64,000 bases of DNA from Heterodera schachtii (GCA_023374025.1 SIJG01000018.1:1784175-1848174), one strand, 5' to 3'. Counted from the first letter of the stretch, positions 1 through 12,353 are shown. Translations and numbers: made by a program. Notes: generated by a model not told the origin, from the sequence alone.

Positions 1-187
1 TGACCAAATTTTGACCCCACCCCTAAATTTAGATATATTTTTTGCCATTTTATCTGTCATACTTTGGCATTTTTAATCTAAATTGGCATTCAAATTTTCC
101 TGTTTTTACCGGGGATTTCGTTAATTTATTCAAAAGTCCTTAAATTGTTAAATGATGCAAATTCGTTCGTCCTCCCTTTTTCGGTTC

Positions 188-2695
188 TTTGTGTTGGCGC
201 GTACGGCGGCCGACCCGGCGACGCCGGCCAAAGACGCGTTCACCGGTTTCATCGTGGAAAGGGACACGCCGGGGCTAACCGTTGGAGAAAAGGTGGACAA
301 CAAAAGCGCATTTTGAAAGGATTGTCTTGGCTAGAAAAGAATTTCGTTTCAGAGGGGTCAGAACCGTCCGTAGCTAAAAAAATCCCTTTATTAACCGAAG
401 GAGCGGAACATGGGCCAACGGTGCTGCGACAACCGAATGCTTTTCCTGCAAAATGTCAAAGTGCCGGCGGCGAATGCGGTGGGCCGCGTGGGCGGCGGCT
501 TTCGCCTCACAATGCGCGCCTTTGACCGCACTCGGCCCGTCGTTGGTGAGCACAAAAAGGGGCGCATGGAATTTCATGGCTTCGCCAGCGGAAGAAGAAA
601 TTTTCACCCAGGGCGTAGCGAGGGTTGGCCTCCCGAAGCTATGCCCTTGATTTTCACCATATTTCTTAAACAATTTTCACCAAAAAATTGCTATTATGGA
701 CTGTGACCGGAAATGCGTCAGTGAAACAAATATTTTAAAATAAAGTTCTGTAGCATTAAGTATTGTAAAACAAAAGCAAGGTCTTATCTAGGGGGGAATT
801 CCTCCCCCCCCCCCAAAAATGAAAATTTTTAAAAAATTTTCAGCGAATAATGCAAAAATTTTTTCAATCCCCACCCCGAAATGAAAATTACAATTTTTTG
901 GGTACATTTTTGAATTTTATAGTCAATTTTCTTAACAAACTGCACTCAAATTTTCATAATTTTCCCGGCTCATTTTTTGTGAAAAATGTATAAAAAATGT
1001 AGTTTTTATCCAACAGCGCCCAAAAAAATAAATTTACAATTGTGCTTGAAAAAAAAATTATTGAGTAAAAAAAAGGTCTTCAGGTCGGCCCGCCCGACGT
1101 CCCCCCCCCCCTCTGTTTTTTTTAGATACGCCCCTGTACAAAAATCAAAATTGTAATAAATTGCAATTTTTGTCGACTTAAGCCTCAATGGCCTGCGGAC
1201 TGCAGCAGCGCGCGTTGGACGAGGCGGCCAAATACGCAGCGGAACGGCGGACATTTGGCAAACCGATCATCGAATACCAAGTGAACAATTCGACTAATTT
1301 CTTAATAAGATTCGTTAAAAATTAAAAAAAAATTTCCACGGCACCGCCGAACTCTCCGTTCCCCAAAAGTTTTTTGTAAAAAACCAAAAAAGCGGGTTTA
1401 AAAAGCAAAGCAAAAAAAAAAAAAAGGTCATCAAAATTGGCGCGCTTGTGGACCCCTTTCGCAAAAATGGCCGTCGCCAAGAAAAAATTTAAAAAAATAT
1501 ATTTCAAACTTATTGTTTGAAATAATTCAAAAAAAAAATTCTTAGGAAATTTTTTCGTAAGAGAATTTCAAAAAAAAAATTTAGAATTTTTTAGTGATTT
1601 TTTGAAAAAATTTATGAAAAACTTAGTAATTCATCATTAAATTTTAAAAAATCGTAGGAAAATTTTTTGAAATTTTATTTTCTTTGAAAAATTTTTCCTA
1701 AGATCCTTTTCATGAAAAATTTCTGTTTGAAAAAAAAAAAAATTAATTTTTAGAGTTTTTTTTGAAATTGTGAATTCTTTATGTTTATTATAAATCAGAA
1801 AAAAATGACAAAAGACCATAAAATTAATCCCCAAAAAAATATTTTGGCCAAAATTATTGCATAAATTAATCCCAAAAAGATTTTGAAACATTCGGTACGG
1901 TCGTTGACATTGCATTTGTTTATTTTTTGAGGGCGTCTCCTTCAAACTCGCCGAAATGGCCATGCATTTGGAGGCGTCCAAAGGCCTTGTGAAGCGGGCG
2001 GCCAAAAAGGTGGACGCGCAGGCGGAGGACGCCGTTTATTTTGCGTCGATGGCCAAATGCTTTGCATGCGACGCGGCATTCCAAGTGCTTTTTTATAGAG
2101 AAAATACTTTTTCTGAATTTAATTTTTTAAATTTTTATTTTTAAGGCGGCATCAAACGCAGTTCAGGTAATTTGGGAAATACCAAAAATTGGGTTTTTGT
2201 ATTTGAAATTGATAGTCTACGGTTCGTCATTTCTTGTACGAAAGAAAACCCGGAAGATTTTGAAAAAGCGTATTTTCTTTTAATTAAATTTAAAATGGAC
2301 AGTAAAAAGGTTTTGTTTTACTTAATTTAGCTGATTTTGCTAATATATTTTTGCCAAAAATGACTAATTGTAAGTTTTTGAAAATTTTTGTTACCCCCTC
2401 CAAGGTATGCCTCACAAAATCTCGTGAAATTTTCAAAAAGTTTTTGGAAAAAGTGCGCCGCGAAAGCATTCCCAATTATTTGCTTTGTCCATTGGAATAG
2501 ATTTTCGGCGGCAACGGTTTCAACGAACAGTTTCCGGTGGAAAAACTGCTGCGCGACTCGAAAACCCTGCAAATCTACGGGGGCACCAGCGAAATCCAAC
2601 GGGTTGTGATTGCGCGGGAGTTGCGCAAAAAGTACGGCAACGGCGGCGACCAACCGACGGTGGCGGCCGTGCCAACGCCGTCGTCCCAACTTTGA
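188..2695 (+). CDS. Acyl-CoA dehydrogenase, medium-chain type, 3' part (copy M1)
   Basis: Mitochondrial-type flavoprotein family that oxidises acyl-CoA to enoyl-CoA. Exons read: about 188-292 (start uncertain), 401-545, 1183-1280, 1932-2084, 2146-2166 and 2501-2695; from 401 on, all phases close and the stop is TGA at 2693-2695. The protein follows human MCAD from the [15 protein letters not shown] stretch through [41 protein letters not shown] and [12 protein letters not shown]-terminal exons lie outside the window. The residue that is the catalytic Glu in MCAD (IYEGT) is Gly here (IYGGT), and the alternative position used by LCAD and IVD is Thr (FDRTR), so activity is doubtful. This is the most complete of three copies, and the only one with the NMGQR exon start. 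Confidence 0.85.
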
Positions 2696-3340
2696 CCAAA
2701 ATTTTATACACTCCCCACTATTTTAACTGCCCATTTAATCTTTTCATTATTAGGGGCCCGGATTTGTTTATTATATATTTTTTGTACACTTATATGAGAC
2801 TAAAACCAAGTAAAGACCAATAATATACTCCTTATGACCGAACATCAAATCTGAATTTTTATATAATTTTTGTTTTTCGCAAATTAAATATTTCGAATAT
2901 TTGAAATTAATTTTCCGGAAATTTTGGATTTTCAACCATATGAATCCGTTCCATTTTTATTATTTATATATTGTCCCAATAATCTTATGTCCATTGCTTT
3001 TATTTTTGTTGTGATTGTTTTTTTATGTGGAAAACCAACGATTTGACACTATTTAAAAATATTGTAATTTAATAAATGTGTTTGTGCATTTGAGTGACAA
3101 AAAAAGCAAAAGTCTGAAACTCAAAATCCAAAATAAAGTTAAATTTATTACTTTTGGAGAAAATATTTGAAGATTACTACCAATTAAGATTTGTATATAT
3201 ATAAATGATATATCATGCGATTCCTTTCGATGAGAGAAATTGAAGAGTACCTTTTTTAGAGCGCGGCAACTACTCTGAAAGAGTTGCAGATTCGTGACTG
3301 AATGTGACCAATTACCCTGGGGCTCAATTGTCCAACGAAT
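2696..3340. other. 3' flank of M1, no gene seen
   Basis: AT-rich sequence. The first 400 bases match the downstream flank of copy M2 (9340-9630 and 10025-10100), so the duplication of the dehydrogenase end includes this flank. No coding exon or RNA gene was recognised. Confidence 0.6.
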
Positions 3341-3344
3341 ATGG

Positions 3345-3560
3345 ATTGAGTCCCAGTGTTGGAATGCTGGAGGGTTGAATCCCAGTGATTGAAATGCAGA
3401 AGAATTGAGTCCCAGTGATTGGAATGCCGGTGGGTTGACTCCCAGTGATTGAAATCTTGAGAATTGAGCCCGGCGATTTGAGTCCCAGTGATTGAAATGC
3501 ATGAGAATTTAGTCCCGGTGATTGAAATGCTGGTGGGTTGAGTCCCGGCGATTGGAGAAA
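3345..3560. repeat. Minisatellite, about 30-bp unit
   Basis: About seven imperfect tandem copies of a unit like GAGTCCCAGTGATTGAAATG followed by a variable 8-10 bp. Reverse-strand frames stay open through it only because the unit lacks stops there; no protein is inferred. Confidence 0.85.
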
Positions 3561-3580
3561 AAGCCAAGAAAAGGATGCGA

Positions 3581-3680
3581 GGCCGCGAAGCGGCCGAGCC
3601 AGTCGATTTAATCATTCATAATCCTACAATACAATCGTAATACCTAGCGGGGGATGCGCCGAAGGCGCTGACCCCGCTAG
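3581..3680. other. Two GC-rich stem-loops
   Basis: GGCCGCGAAGCGGCC at 3581-3595 is a perfect stem with a short loop. At 3644-3680 CTAGCGGGG pairs with CCCCGCTAG around an inner GCGCC/GGCGC hairpin. The following CCGCTAGTTATA recurs at about 58,573 beside other GC hairpins, suggesting a shared structured repeat. No known RNA family was recognised. Confidence 0.5.
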
Positions 3681-5276
3681 TTATAGCAAAAACAAGAAAT
3701 GATGAAATCATTAAATAACAACAACAAAAAACTGGCTTTTTAGACACCTCCGTCCCGGAACCGTCATTTGGACCCCCACGTTCACAAAAAAAAAAAAAAA
3801 AGATTGTCTAGCATAAAAATTTTGTTGTTGTTTAATTTTGTGTCATTCATTTTTTTGTTTGTGGATTACCTACATATAATTGTGCTAGTTTATGCAGTCT
3901 GCTGCTGAAGTTTATCTTCATACGTATTGATTTGTCCTCGCATTTTTTTTTGAATGTAAGAACGATTAACTTTTCTTCGGCATTTGTGCATATTTGTGGA
4001 CCACGACAAAACCCAACGTCGTACATTATATTATTAGGCCAAGTCGTACTTATAATGCCCCGACTCAAATCGTTTTTCGACAAAAAAAAATCGTCAATAA
4101 CATTTGTCAAAGTTGACCCAATTAAACATTCTTGGTATCATTCGATAGCCCTTAAAGTTTTTTTTATATCTCAGATTGCAAAATGAAAAAAGATTGATAA
4201 AATTAAAAAAAAAGTTGTTTGAAAAAAAAAAAAATTTTATGATTTTTTTGGTCATACTTTTTGTAAAGAATAAAATTTTCTTCAATTTCGATTAAGGACT
4301 ATCGAATAATATCCAAAGTGTTAAATTTGGTTAACTTAAACAAAAGTTCTGATGATTTTTTGTCAAAAACAACACGAATTGGCCTAAAAGTTGGGTTTTT
4401 AACGTATTTTGTTTGCAAAACTGTTGCTGGCACTTTCCTAGTTTTACCGCACTAATTAAAGATACATTTGGAATTTTATCAAATGCCAATAAATGCTTAT
4501 ATTATCTTACTCCCCGACATTTTTTAAATTTTCTCCCACCAACATTGACATTTTTGGGGGGGGGGATTTCCTCCACGTTCCCCCACTTTTCTCTCCCTAA
4601 AGTTCGAGAGTGGAATCAAACATAAAATTGTACTTGGAATGCTTTTTCACCAATAAAGTCATTGATTGACATCGTCGTGGGGTACGGTATGGGCTCCCTA
4701 CCGTATCAATTACCACACGGTAAATATTTGGTGTATATTGTAATAATGTATTTTAGCTCGAAAAACTCTAAAAAGCATTCTCAAACATAATGTCCAACTT
4801 GCTATACATTCGAATGAAAGCCAACGACTGTCCGTTGGTCGCTCTTATCCGATTCGGCGGTGGGTTTTTTATTTGCCGAAGGAGTGCCGGGGTCAAAATT
4901 AAAAAATAAATTCTGAAGGGCTAATCGAAGAACTTTTTTAAAAAAATTTGTCATTTTCATTTTGCGAGAGGGGGGGGGGGAGTCCCCCTGGCTACGGGCC
5001 TGATGCCACAGCCCCGGGTACACCTCAAAACGTTGCCGAAAAAATTTTTTTTTAAAATTTCAAGAAAAATTTTTAAGAAATTTTTTTAAAAACATTTTTG
5101 AAAGTTAGATGTTACTGAAAAAAATTTCCTAAATTTCCTGAAAAATGAAAAAAATTTTCGTTTCCTAAATTCTCTTAATACAATTTTTCAATTTTGCGGT
5201 GACGTTTTTTTTTGCTCCCTCCGGCCCCGGTCAGCCACCGGTCTTTGTTTTTTTAATTTTCCCCGCTATTTTACAG

Positions 5277-6395
5277 GATGTGACATCTCATTCATTTCGG
5301 AGTCATTCGCGCGGAAGGCCAACCTTTTGGGCAACATTGACCGTTCCAATTGCAAGACAATTTCCGTGCCGATTTTTGGAGGTGCCAAAGTGCTTGGCTG
5401 GTGAGTGGTGGACAAAAAAACAATCATAGATTTTTTTGTCGCCCTTTTCAGCGATTTCTTGAAAAACAGTAGTTCGTCATAAAAAAACATAAGATTTTTT
5501 TAGAATTTGTTAGAAGAAAGGCTTTATTTTAAAAATTGCTATTTCTTCTAAATGTGTTTAAATAAATAAAAAAAATTTTTCAAAGGCATGGCTTAAAAAA
5601 TTGGGCAATTAATTCCCTTATTTTTACATTTAATTTATTTTCACTTTTTGCAGGGCCAACGATGTTCAAATTCGAATTGATGAGCTGGATTATCAATTTG
5701 TGTACCGTTTGGGGGTGATGGAGGACAAACATTTGGGAATGTAAGTTTGGCGTATTGTCTTTTATTTAAACATTTATTTAAAAATTAATTTTAAGGTATT
5801 GCCAGAAGAAGATCGACATGCTGTATGTTTAAACAACAATCTACCTATTTTTATTTTCCTCAGTAATTAGAGGAAATTGAGCAATTTATATAAATTCAAG
5901 CCTACCCGCCCCCCAAGAAAAACTTTTTTAATTTCCAAAAAATTATTGACATGCATAGTCGGTTAATTTTTTTTTTTGAAAAAATTTGGCGATTTAAAAA
6001 ATCCACCTATTTTTCTTGAAAAAATTTTCACTCGGCGCGGGGAAGGGAAGGGTTCGAATTTCATAGTGCTGTTCAAGACCAAAGAATTTCCCCAAGACTT
6101 GAGACCGCAACTCTCGAGCAGCACTCGAAAATTCCCTCCTCTCTCACTGTTTTAGTCTGGTGAAAGGGTCTGGCGCCGAAATGGCAGCGCCGAAACGGCA
6201 CTGAGCAATTTTTTAAACCAAATTTTCTCAAAAAAGAAAACAAAATTGCGTTTTTTACACAGTGTTGCAACCGATTGCTGTTACAAAATTGGATTTACCA
6301 TGGATTTTGGCAAAAAAGTGGTCTCCCTCAAGGGCAAATCAATCAAAGCTTTGACCGAGGAAGAAATTCAGCGCGAAATGGAGAATAACTACTGA
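5277..6395 (+). CDS. Unrecognised protein, four C-terminal exons (U-A)
   Basis: Exons 5277-5400, 5654-5740, 5796-5822 and 6263-6395 join in consistent phase, with canonical GT/AG borders, to TGA at 6393-6395. They encode about 123 residues with segments SVPIFGGAKVLGW, IRIDELDYQFVYRLG, YCQKKIDML and TEEEIQREMENNY, ending in a charged tail. I do not recognise the family and see no membrane segment. No 5' exons were found upstream in the window, so the copy is probably truncated or its first exons are too diverged to see. It lies upstream of, and in the same orientation as, a dehydrogenase copy in both duplicated segments, so the pair was duplicated together. Copy B is disrupted by a transposon. 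Confidence 0.65.
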
Positions 6396-7526
6396 AGAAA
6401 CGAAAGAAAGAATGGACAAAAGTGATCGGAATTTATGATCAGAGAAACAGAAATCAACATTGTTTTTGGCGCCATTTTGAGGAATAAATTTTTGGCCATA
6501 ACTTTGCTCAAGCTTGACTGAGGCAATGGGAAAAAAATCTCTCGAAAATTTTTTTATTGCCTCACAGAAGCGCAGATTAAATGAAAAAAATTTTGAGGCT
6601 TTGTGAGAGCCCTTCTGCTAAATTTTCAGAAAATGAATCGATGAACAAAACTGATCGGTCGGAGTGTGTGATCAGAGAAACAGAAATCAAACAAATAAAT
6701 ACATTTGGCTCTATTTTGGGGAATAAATTTGTTATTTTTTTTTAATTTTAAATTTTTTCTACAAATTTGCCGGTGTGTCTGGCAAAAAATTGGATAATCA
6801 TAAGCCGATCGAGATTTAATTTATTATGTTGATTTAATATTTAATTTGTCGTTTGAAACGATTACCTAAAACCGTATAAACAATCATATTTATATTCGAA
6901 AAAAAATAAACAAATGAAATTGAGAGAGCATTTCTGATCAGAGAAAATTAGAGCATCAAATCCGTTTAAAAAATGGCTATAAAAAGCCGGGATATTCACA
7001 AATCTCAATTGGGCTCCACTTTTTTTTGTCCACAAAATCCATCATTTCTGTTCAATCCCTAGGCAAATTCAAAAACAAAATTTTTTCGAATTAAAAAACG
7101 AAAGAAAATATATCAAAACGCAACAATTTTCATGCAATAATTCCAAATGATCGACCATTTGTCAAGTGCCAACAAATTCATTCACACACATAATCAGACG
7201 AACTCTTCACTGCTTTGACCCCTATTTTGCTGGTGATGATTGAGGAGACAAAGGCCAAAAAATTCAAAACAAATTGAATTATTTTCACGAAATATAATTC
7301 AAAGTACAAAATAAGTTCATTTCCCGAAAAATTTTATTACAAAATCCTATTTGGTATGAGATTTTCTTATCAAAAATTCCTAAAATTTTTTTTTGAAAAA
7401 TTTTTAAATTTTTTAATTAGGGGGGAACGACATGCTCCCTCCCCTCACCGTCCATTTTCCATGGCTTTTGCTCACACAATGCAATTATTGCCGCCATTAA
7501 AATAAAAATGGACAAAGTTCGATTAA
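6396..7526. other. Intergenic, duplicated, no gene seen
   Basis: AT-rich DNA matching 30158-31291, with two local replacements (around 6515 and 7020-7100). A short repeated phrase (GATCAGAGAAACAGAAATCA) occurs at about 6440 and 6670. No exon recognised. Confidence 0.6.
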
Positions 7527-9339
7527 CGGTGCTGCGACAACCGAATGCTTTTCCTGCAAAATGTCAAAGTGCCGGCGGCGAATGCGGTGGGCCGAGTCGG
7601 CGGCGGCTTTCGCCTCACAATGCGCGCCTTTGACCGCACTCGGCTCGTCGTTGGTGAGCACAAAAAAGGGGCGCACGGCACGGAAACGCATTTGGACGTT
7701 AAGCCAAAGCAAAAAAAGGATCCAATCCACAGCCAAACTTCCAAAAAAGCGGTTTTTATCAAAAACAGATTAAAAAGACCATCGCCCGGAGGCTGGGGAC
7801 CCCCCACATGGTCAAATCCCGAGACCGTCCCTGTCCCATGCCGCTTGTAAGAGTGAAAAACCGTCACACCTGCTAAATATCGCCGCAAAAAAATTTTAAA
7901 AAAAACTAGCCGAGTGAGGGGCCGACGGTTTCGATGGCTTTTCAGTCGTGAAAAATATTGAAAATTTAGTTTAAATTTATTTACACTTTTCCATCCAACA
8001 AAACAATTCTTCGGGGCCGTTTTTTGGGCTAATAAAAAACACGACAGGGATATATTCCATACATGCACAAGGGATATCTCAGCCCAAGGGCCATACGACG
8101 AACGATTGGGACAGGGGGGTGTCTCGGGACCGATTTTTCATACGAAGGTCCAAATTTTTCTTCGGCGACTTTTTTTTTTGTTTTCTTTTCGCTATTCAAA
8201 CCATTTTTTGCTATTCAAACCACTTTTTTTTGCGGCGCGTTTTTCCCGAAAAACTTTTGGGGAAGGGCGTGGCGGGCGGTCCGGCGGTGCCGGTAGGCGC
8301 CGCCGGGAAAATTTTTTGAATTTTCTATTGATTTCGCTAAGGAAATTGTGCTAATTCTAAATTTTTCCCCCCTTCGTTAACGCCTCCCTCCGCGACGACC
8401 CCCCCCCCCCCCTCTCTTTTACAGCCGCCCCCCTTACGACGAACGATGGGGGGGGGGGTGTCCGAGGCCTCTTACGACGAGGGGGAGGGGTGTCCCGAGA
8501 CACCCCTTGTGCATCTATGATATATTCGCCCTGCCGGAGAGTTCCAATTTATGTGATTTTTTAGTAAAATTAGAATAAAAATGCATTGATTGTCCGGCAG
8601 TGCAGAAAGAACCGTCTGGAAAAATTGAATATTTTTTTTTGTGGAAATTGGTTCATTTCAAAAAATGATTCAGACAAATCTGAAAATTCAAAACTTTTTG
8701 TCAATAATAATTTGATAAATTGCTTACACACACTTGGGAGCCTTAAATAAAAGTTCAAAAAATTCCCTTGCGGCTAAATAAAGTGGGAATCCCACCCCCC
8801 GAAATGAAAAAATTTTCAAGGAAAAATTTGCAATTTTTTTAAAATTTTTAATTTTTGTTTTCAAAGTTAAAAAAAACTTTTCCCCTGCGTCGCATTTTGG
8901 CACCGCCGAACCCCCATTTTACCTTATTTTTTGAAATTTTGAACTCAAAATGGCAAAAAATGGTCCTTTTTGGCGAAAAAGGCTAAAAATTCTTGTTTTT
9001 TGTTCACTGGGGAGAAAAATTTTGCACCGAAAAGCAAAAAAAAAAAAAAGGGTCTTCGGTTCCCCCTCCGAAATTTTTTTCTGGCTACAGGCTTGCTCTC
9101 CGGTAAAATTATTCCCCAATTATTTGCTGTGTTCATTTGAATAGATTTTCGGCGGCAACGGTTTCAACGAACAGTTTCCGGTGGAAAAACTGCTGCGCGA
9201 CTCGAAAACCCTGCAAATCTACGGGGGCACCAGCGAAATCCAACGGGTTGTGATTGCGCGGGAGTTGCGCAAAAAGTACGGCAACGGCGGCGACCAACCG
9301 ACGGTGGCGGCCGTGCCAACGCCGTCGTCCCAACTTTGA
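7527..9339 (+). pseudogene. Acyl-CoA dehydrogenase remnant (copy M2)
   Basis: Only two exons remain: 7527-7653, whose 5' part (the NMGQ segment) is missing and which reads [20 protein letters not shown] then [11 protein letters not shown], and the last exon 9145-9339 ([10 protein letters not shown] to the stop). The exons for [10 protein letters not shown], for SFKLAKMAMHLEA and the 21-base exon are absent between them, although copy M3 keeps all three. The gene is therefore dead. The intervening 7654-9144 holds AT-rich DNA, C/G homopolymers, and a GC-rich palindromic module near 8280-8310. Confidence 0.85.
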
Positions 9340-9630
9340 CCAAAATTTTATACACTCCCCACTATTTTAACTGCCCATTTAATGTTTTTATTATTATTGC
9401 CCGGATTTGTTTAGATATATATTTTTTTGAACACTATTTGAAAAAAAATTTCTTTGCGTGTTTAGATTCCTATTTAAAATTTAAAAAAATTAAGAAAATT
9501 AATTTTCTTAATGAAATTTTTTCTTCTTTAAATTTTGGGTTTTTATCCATATTAATCCGGTCCCTTTTTATTATTATTTATGCATTGTCCCATTAATTCT
9601 ATTGTTCATTGCAATTTTTTGTGTTGTGAA

Positions 9631-10016
9631 CGGTTTACCTCAGTTCGGCCCTCACAGTTCGGCCCCAGCATGTTTTCCACTATAACTTTCTGTAGCTTTT
9701 TTCTTTGTCATCCAAATCCAACATTTTGGTATCATTCGAAAGCTTAACATGTTTAGAAGCTTTTTCTAAGATATTGCTTCGCGATTTGACAATTACCAAG
9801 TTATACATGAAAATTGCAAAAATTCGAAATTTTTGAAGTTTTTCTTAATAAATACTTTTCCAGGCTTGAAAAACTTTTGGCTTTTTGTACGGCTAATAGA
9901 GCATGGTAAGAGCTTCCGAATGATACAAAGATTGTTGGATTTGGATGACAAAGAAAAAAGTTACAGTGGAAAAACATGCTGGGGCCGAACCGTGGGGGCC
10001 AAACTGAGCGAGTCCG
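9631..10016. mobile_element. MITE, long TIRs with GTTCGGCCC words, 8-bp TSD
   Basis: The 386-bp element has TIRs of about 90 bp, best seen as GTTCGGCCCCAGCATG at the left and its inverse on the right. The TSD GTTGTGAA is at 9623-9630 and 10017-10024. The homologous unoccupied site is near 3010 (flank of M1). Short words (CAGTTCGGCCC, twice per end) form the outer TIR. A related end lies at 62364. No coding capacity. Confidence 0.85.
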
Positions 10017-10338
10017 GTTGTGAATATGTTTTTTTATGTGGAAGAAAGGCCAACGATTTGACATTATTTAAAAATATTTGTTTGTGCATTTGAGAAGGAT
10101 GTTTTGACGCTGGAGAGAAGGGAGAGGCACTCAATTGAGTGCTAAAAACAATTTTATTTGCGCATTTTAAAATGGAATAAAATGCAAAATTTGCACCAAA
10201 AAATATTAAAAGTGAAAAATTTATATAAATGTTTTTTTGAAGGTTTCCCGTTCTTCATTGGTCCAAAGAGGGCTCTATTGCACTTTATGAGTCCAATCTA
10301 TTTTGCATTTAATAAAACTAAGTTTTGAGTCCAATTAC

Positions 10339-10410
10339 TAGAGCCCGGCGGGAGCGGGGTCCCGCGGGAGTTTTACGGGACTCCCGTAAATTATTTTTTA
10401 CCGGGCTCTA
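10339..10410. mobile_element. 72-bp hAT-like mini-element
   Basis: Starts TAGAGCCCGG and ends CCGGGCTCTA. The perfect 8-bp TSD CCAATTAC is at 10331-10338 and 10411-10418. The interior is mostly inverted GCGGGAG/ACGGGAGT words. The same insertion, with 4 extra bases, is at 33965-34040, so it predates the segmental duplication. Confidence 0.85.
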
Positions 10411-10796
10411 CCAATTACATTTGTTTTTATTTTTGGTTTAAAACTAGCAATAGCAAATCACAAATACATGAAGTAAATGGCACGGAATTCCGACTTTCGA
10501 AAATTTTTGGGGCCTCGGAATGCCATCCCTGGTATGCATTATTGGGTCATTCAGATTAACGAAGTACATCCGATGCAGGGCTGCACATAATTACGGATTA
10601 CGGGTTTTTGGAGTTACTGGTTACAGATTTTTGGGATTTTTCCGTAATTTTGACCCGTAACTGAAACTTTTGAATTATTTTTCGAGACGATTTCTTGTAA
10701 GATTATTTTTTTTACAAAAACAAATTTTCTATTTTCATTGAAAGGTTACCTGTTTTGATTTCATCTGACTTACTTGGTAATTTGTTGTATTATAAC

Positions 10797-11423
10797 TAGG
10801 GCCCCAACTTTTAGTGACGAAAAATCTCAAAATAGTTAACTAAAATAGTGACGAAAAAGTGCCAAAATAGTGACAAAATAGTGAAAAAAGTCCGAAATAG
10901 TGAGAAATAGTGACATAATTTTCAGCCAAAAAATGAGCAAAAAAAAATTTTATTCAGTAATTTCAGTTGCAAATGAGGTAAATTTCCTTTCTAACATTTA
11001 TCTTAACAAATATTGACATTTTTTAAATCAAAAATTTTGTCAAGAAATAATTTTGGGGAAAAGTTTTTATGAAAATTTTCCAATTCTTAATGGTATTTTT
11101 CAAAAAAAATTTTATGTCGATTCTTAAGGGTGCATTTTTTGAAAAAAAATTTAGATCGATTCTTAGGGGTGCATTTTTTGATTTTATTGCATTTTTGTTA
11201 AGGAATTTTCCAAAAAATGTCGAAATAGTGAAAAAATAGTGACAAAACGCCAAAAAAGTGAATTTTCACTATTTTAAGTGACAAAACGCCAAAATAGTGA
11301 TTTCTAGTGACGAAAAATGACGTCCAAATGAAAAAATTTTACAGCGGAAATGCGTTTTTTGAGCTCCTTTCTTCAAAACAATTGAGCAAAAAAAAAGTTT
11401 TTTCACTAAAAGTTGGGGCCCTA
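10797..11423. mobile_element. hAT-like element with TAGTGAC word arrays
   Basis: The 627-bp element starts TAGGGCCCCAACTTTTAGTG, with the inverse at the right end. The 8-bp TSD ATTATAAC is at 10789-10796 and 11424-11431. Copy B at about 34,420 has the uninterrupted site, so this insertion is younger than the duplication. Both subterminal regions carry many copies of AAATAGTGA/TAGTGAC. No transposase was seen. Confidence 0.9.
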
Positions 11424-11859
11424 ATTATAACCTACATGAAAAAGCGGGGGAGGGGTGGGGGTCGCAGGCGAAGGGAAAAGAGGGAAATTTCTAAAAAATT
11501 TGGCTATTTTTTAGCAAAATTCGTTTCATAAAAAACACTCGAGGTGCGGAAATTTCAAAAACATGTTTTGAACCGATTTAATTACACGAAAATGTACCAA
11601 ATAAACGAAAAAAAATTTAAAGAAAAATTTTTCGAACAAATTTGGTATCATTCATAAGTCTTGACGAGCTAAGTCTAAAAATCTGTGGATGAAGTCGAAC
11701 CGACCCCATCTAAGCACTGGACACTGAGTCCCAGTGAAAGTAGACACTTCAGTACCAAATAAATAACTTAATTTTTCAAAAACCAGTTTTTTTTTTTAAA
11801 TTTTTCCGCACCACGGGATTATTATTATGATAAGAGGTCATTATTAGGGTTGTAAATTG

Positions 11860-12353
11860 TAGGGATGTGCGAGAGTCTCGGTTCTCGGTTCCCGACTCGG
11901 GAAATTTCTCGGGTTTTTCGCTTCCCGGTCTTCTCGGTTCCCGGTCTCGGGTTTTTAGTCTGGGAAACCGAGAAATTTTTACACTGTTACGGATAGCTAT
12001 TTCGGGGGGAGGGGGTCGCCAGCAAAGGGGGAAAAGAGGAAAAACTATTGAATTTTGAACATATTTTTTTGACAAAATTCATGAAAAATTCCAAAAAAAA
12101 ATTCCCGCCGGCGCCTACCGGCACCGCCGGGCTCGCCCCGCCTAAAAAAATAAAGTTTTTTGAAAAAACGCCACAAAAAAGTCCCTTTTGAATGTAAAAA
12201 TGGTCGCCAATTTTCTCAAAACCACAAAAATTGATCATTTTTTGGTGAAAATCTGTTAACAAATCAGAAAGAAATTACAAAAAACTTTCCGGCGGCGCCT
12301 ATCGGCACCGCCGGCCGGAGTTCCCGGTAAAAATCACTTCTCGCACATCCCTA
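11860..12353. mobile_element. hAT-like element with TCTCGG word arrays
   Basis: TIR TAGGGATGTGCGAGA at the left has its inverse TCTCGCACATCCCTA at the right. The left subterminal region repeats TCTCGG and CCCGG. Two GC-rich palindromic modules (12107-12130 and 12290-12314) lie inside. I found no matching 8-bp flanking repeat, so the ends may be nested or decayed. Confidence 0.65.

Larger units (their letters stand above)
3956..11790. repeat. Segmental duplication 1, copy A
   Basis: Near-identical over most of its length to 24614-34784 in the same orientation. It includes flanking DNA, gene end U-A, dehydrogenase copy M2 and small transposons. Differences are mostly whole insertions: 9631-10016 and 10797-11423 are present only here; 25434-25880, 26316-26601 and 27129-29483 only in copy B. 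Two dehydrogenase exons kept in copy B are missing here. The stretch 3956-5276 has no recognisable gene. Confidence 0.9.

Noticed and set aside
2327..2711. Minus-strand frames over the last dehydrogenase exon (also at 9133 and 33571)
   Set aside because: They are shadows of the GC-rich coding exon, which matches acyl-CoA dehydrogenase on the plus strand.
3345..3560. CRISPR-like spacing of repeats
   Set aside because: Units are contiguous and degenerate with no unique spacers, and the genome is eukaryotic.
3053..3615. Reverse-strand open frames across the 3.4 kb repeat
   Set aside because: They follow the 30-bp repeat unit and lack splice signals or known motifs.
3640..3690. Hammerhead or twister ribozyme
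   Set aside because: No CTGATGA/GAAA hammerhead core and no twister consensus in the stem-loop.
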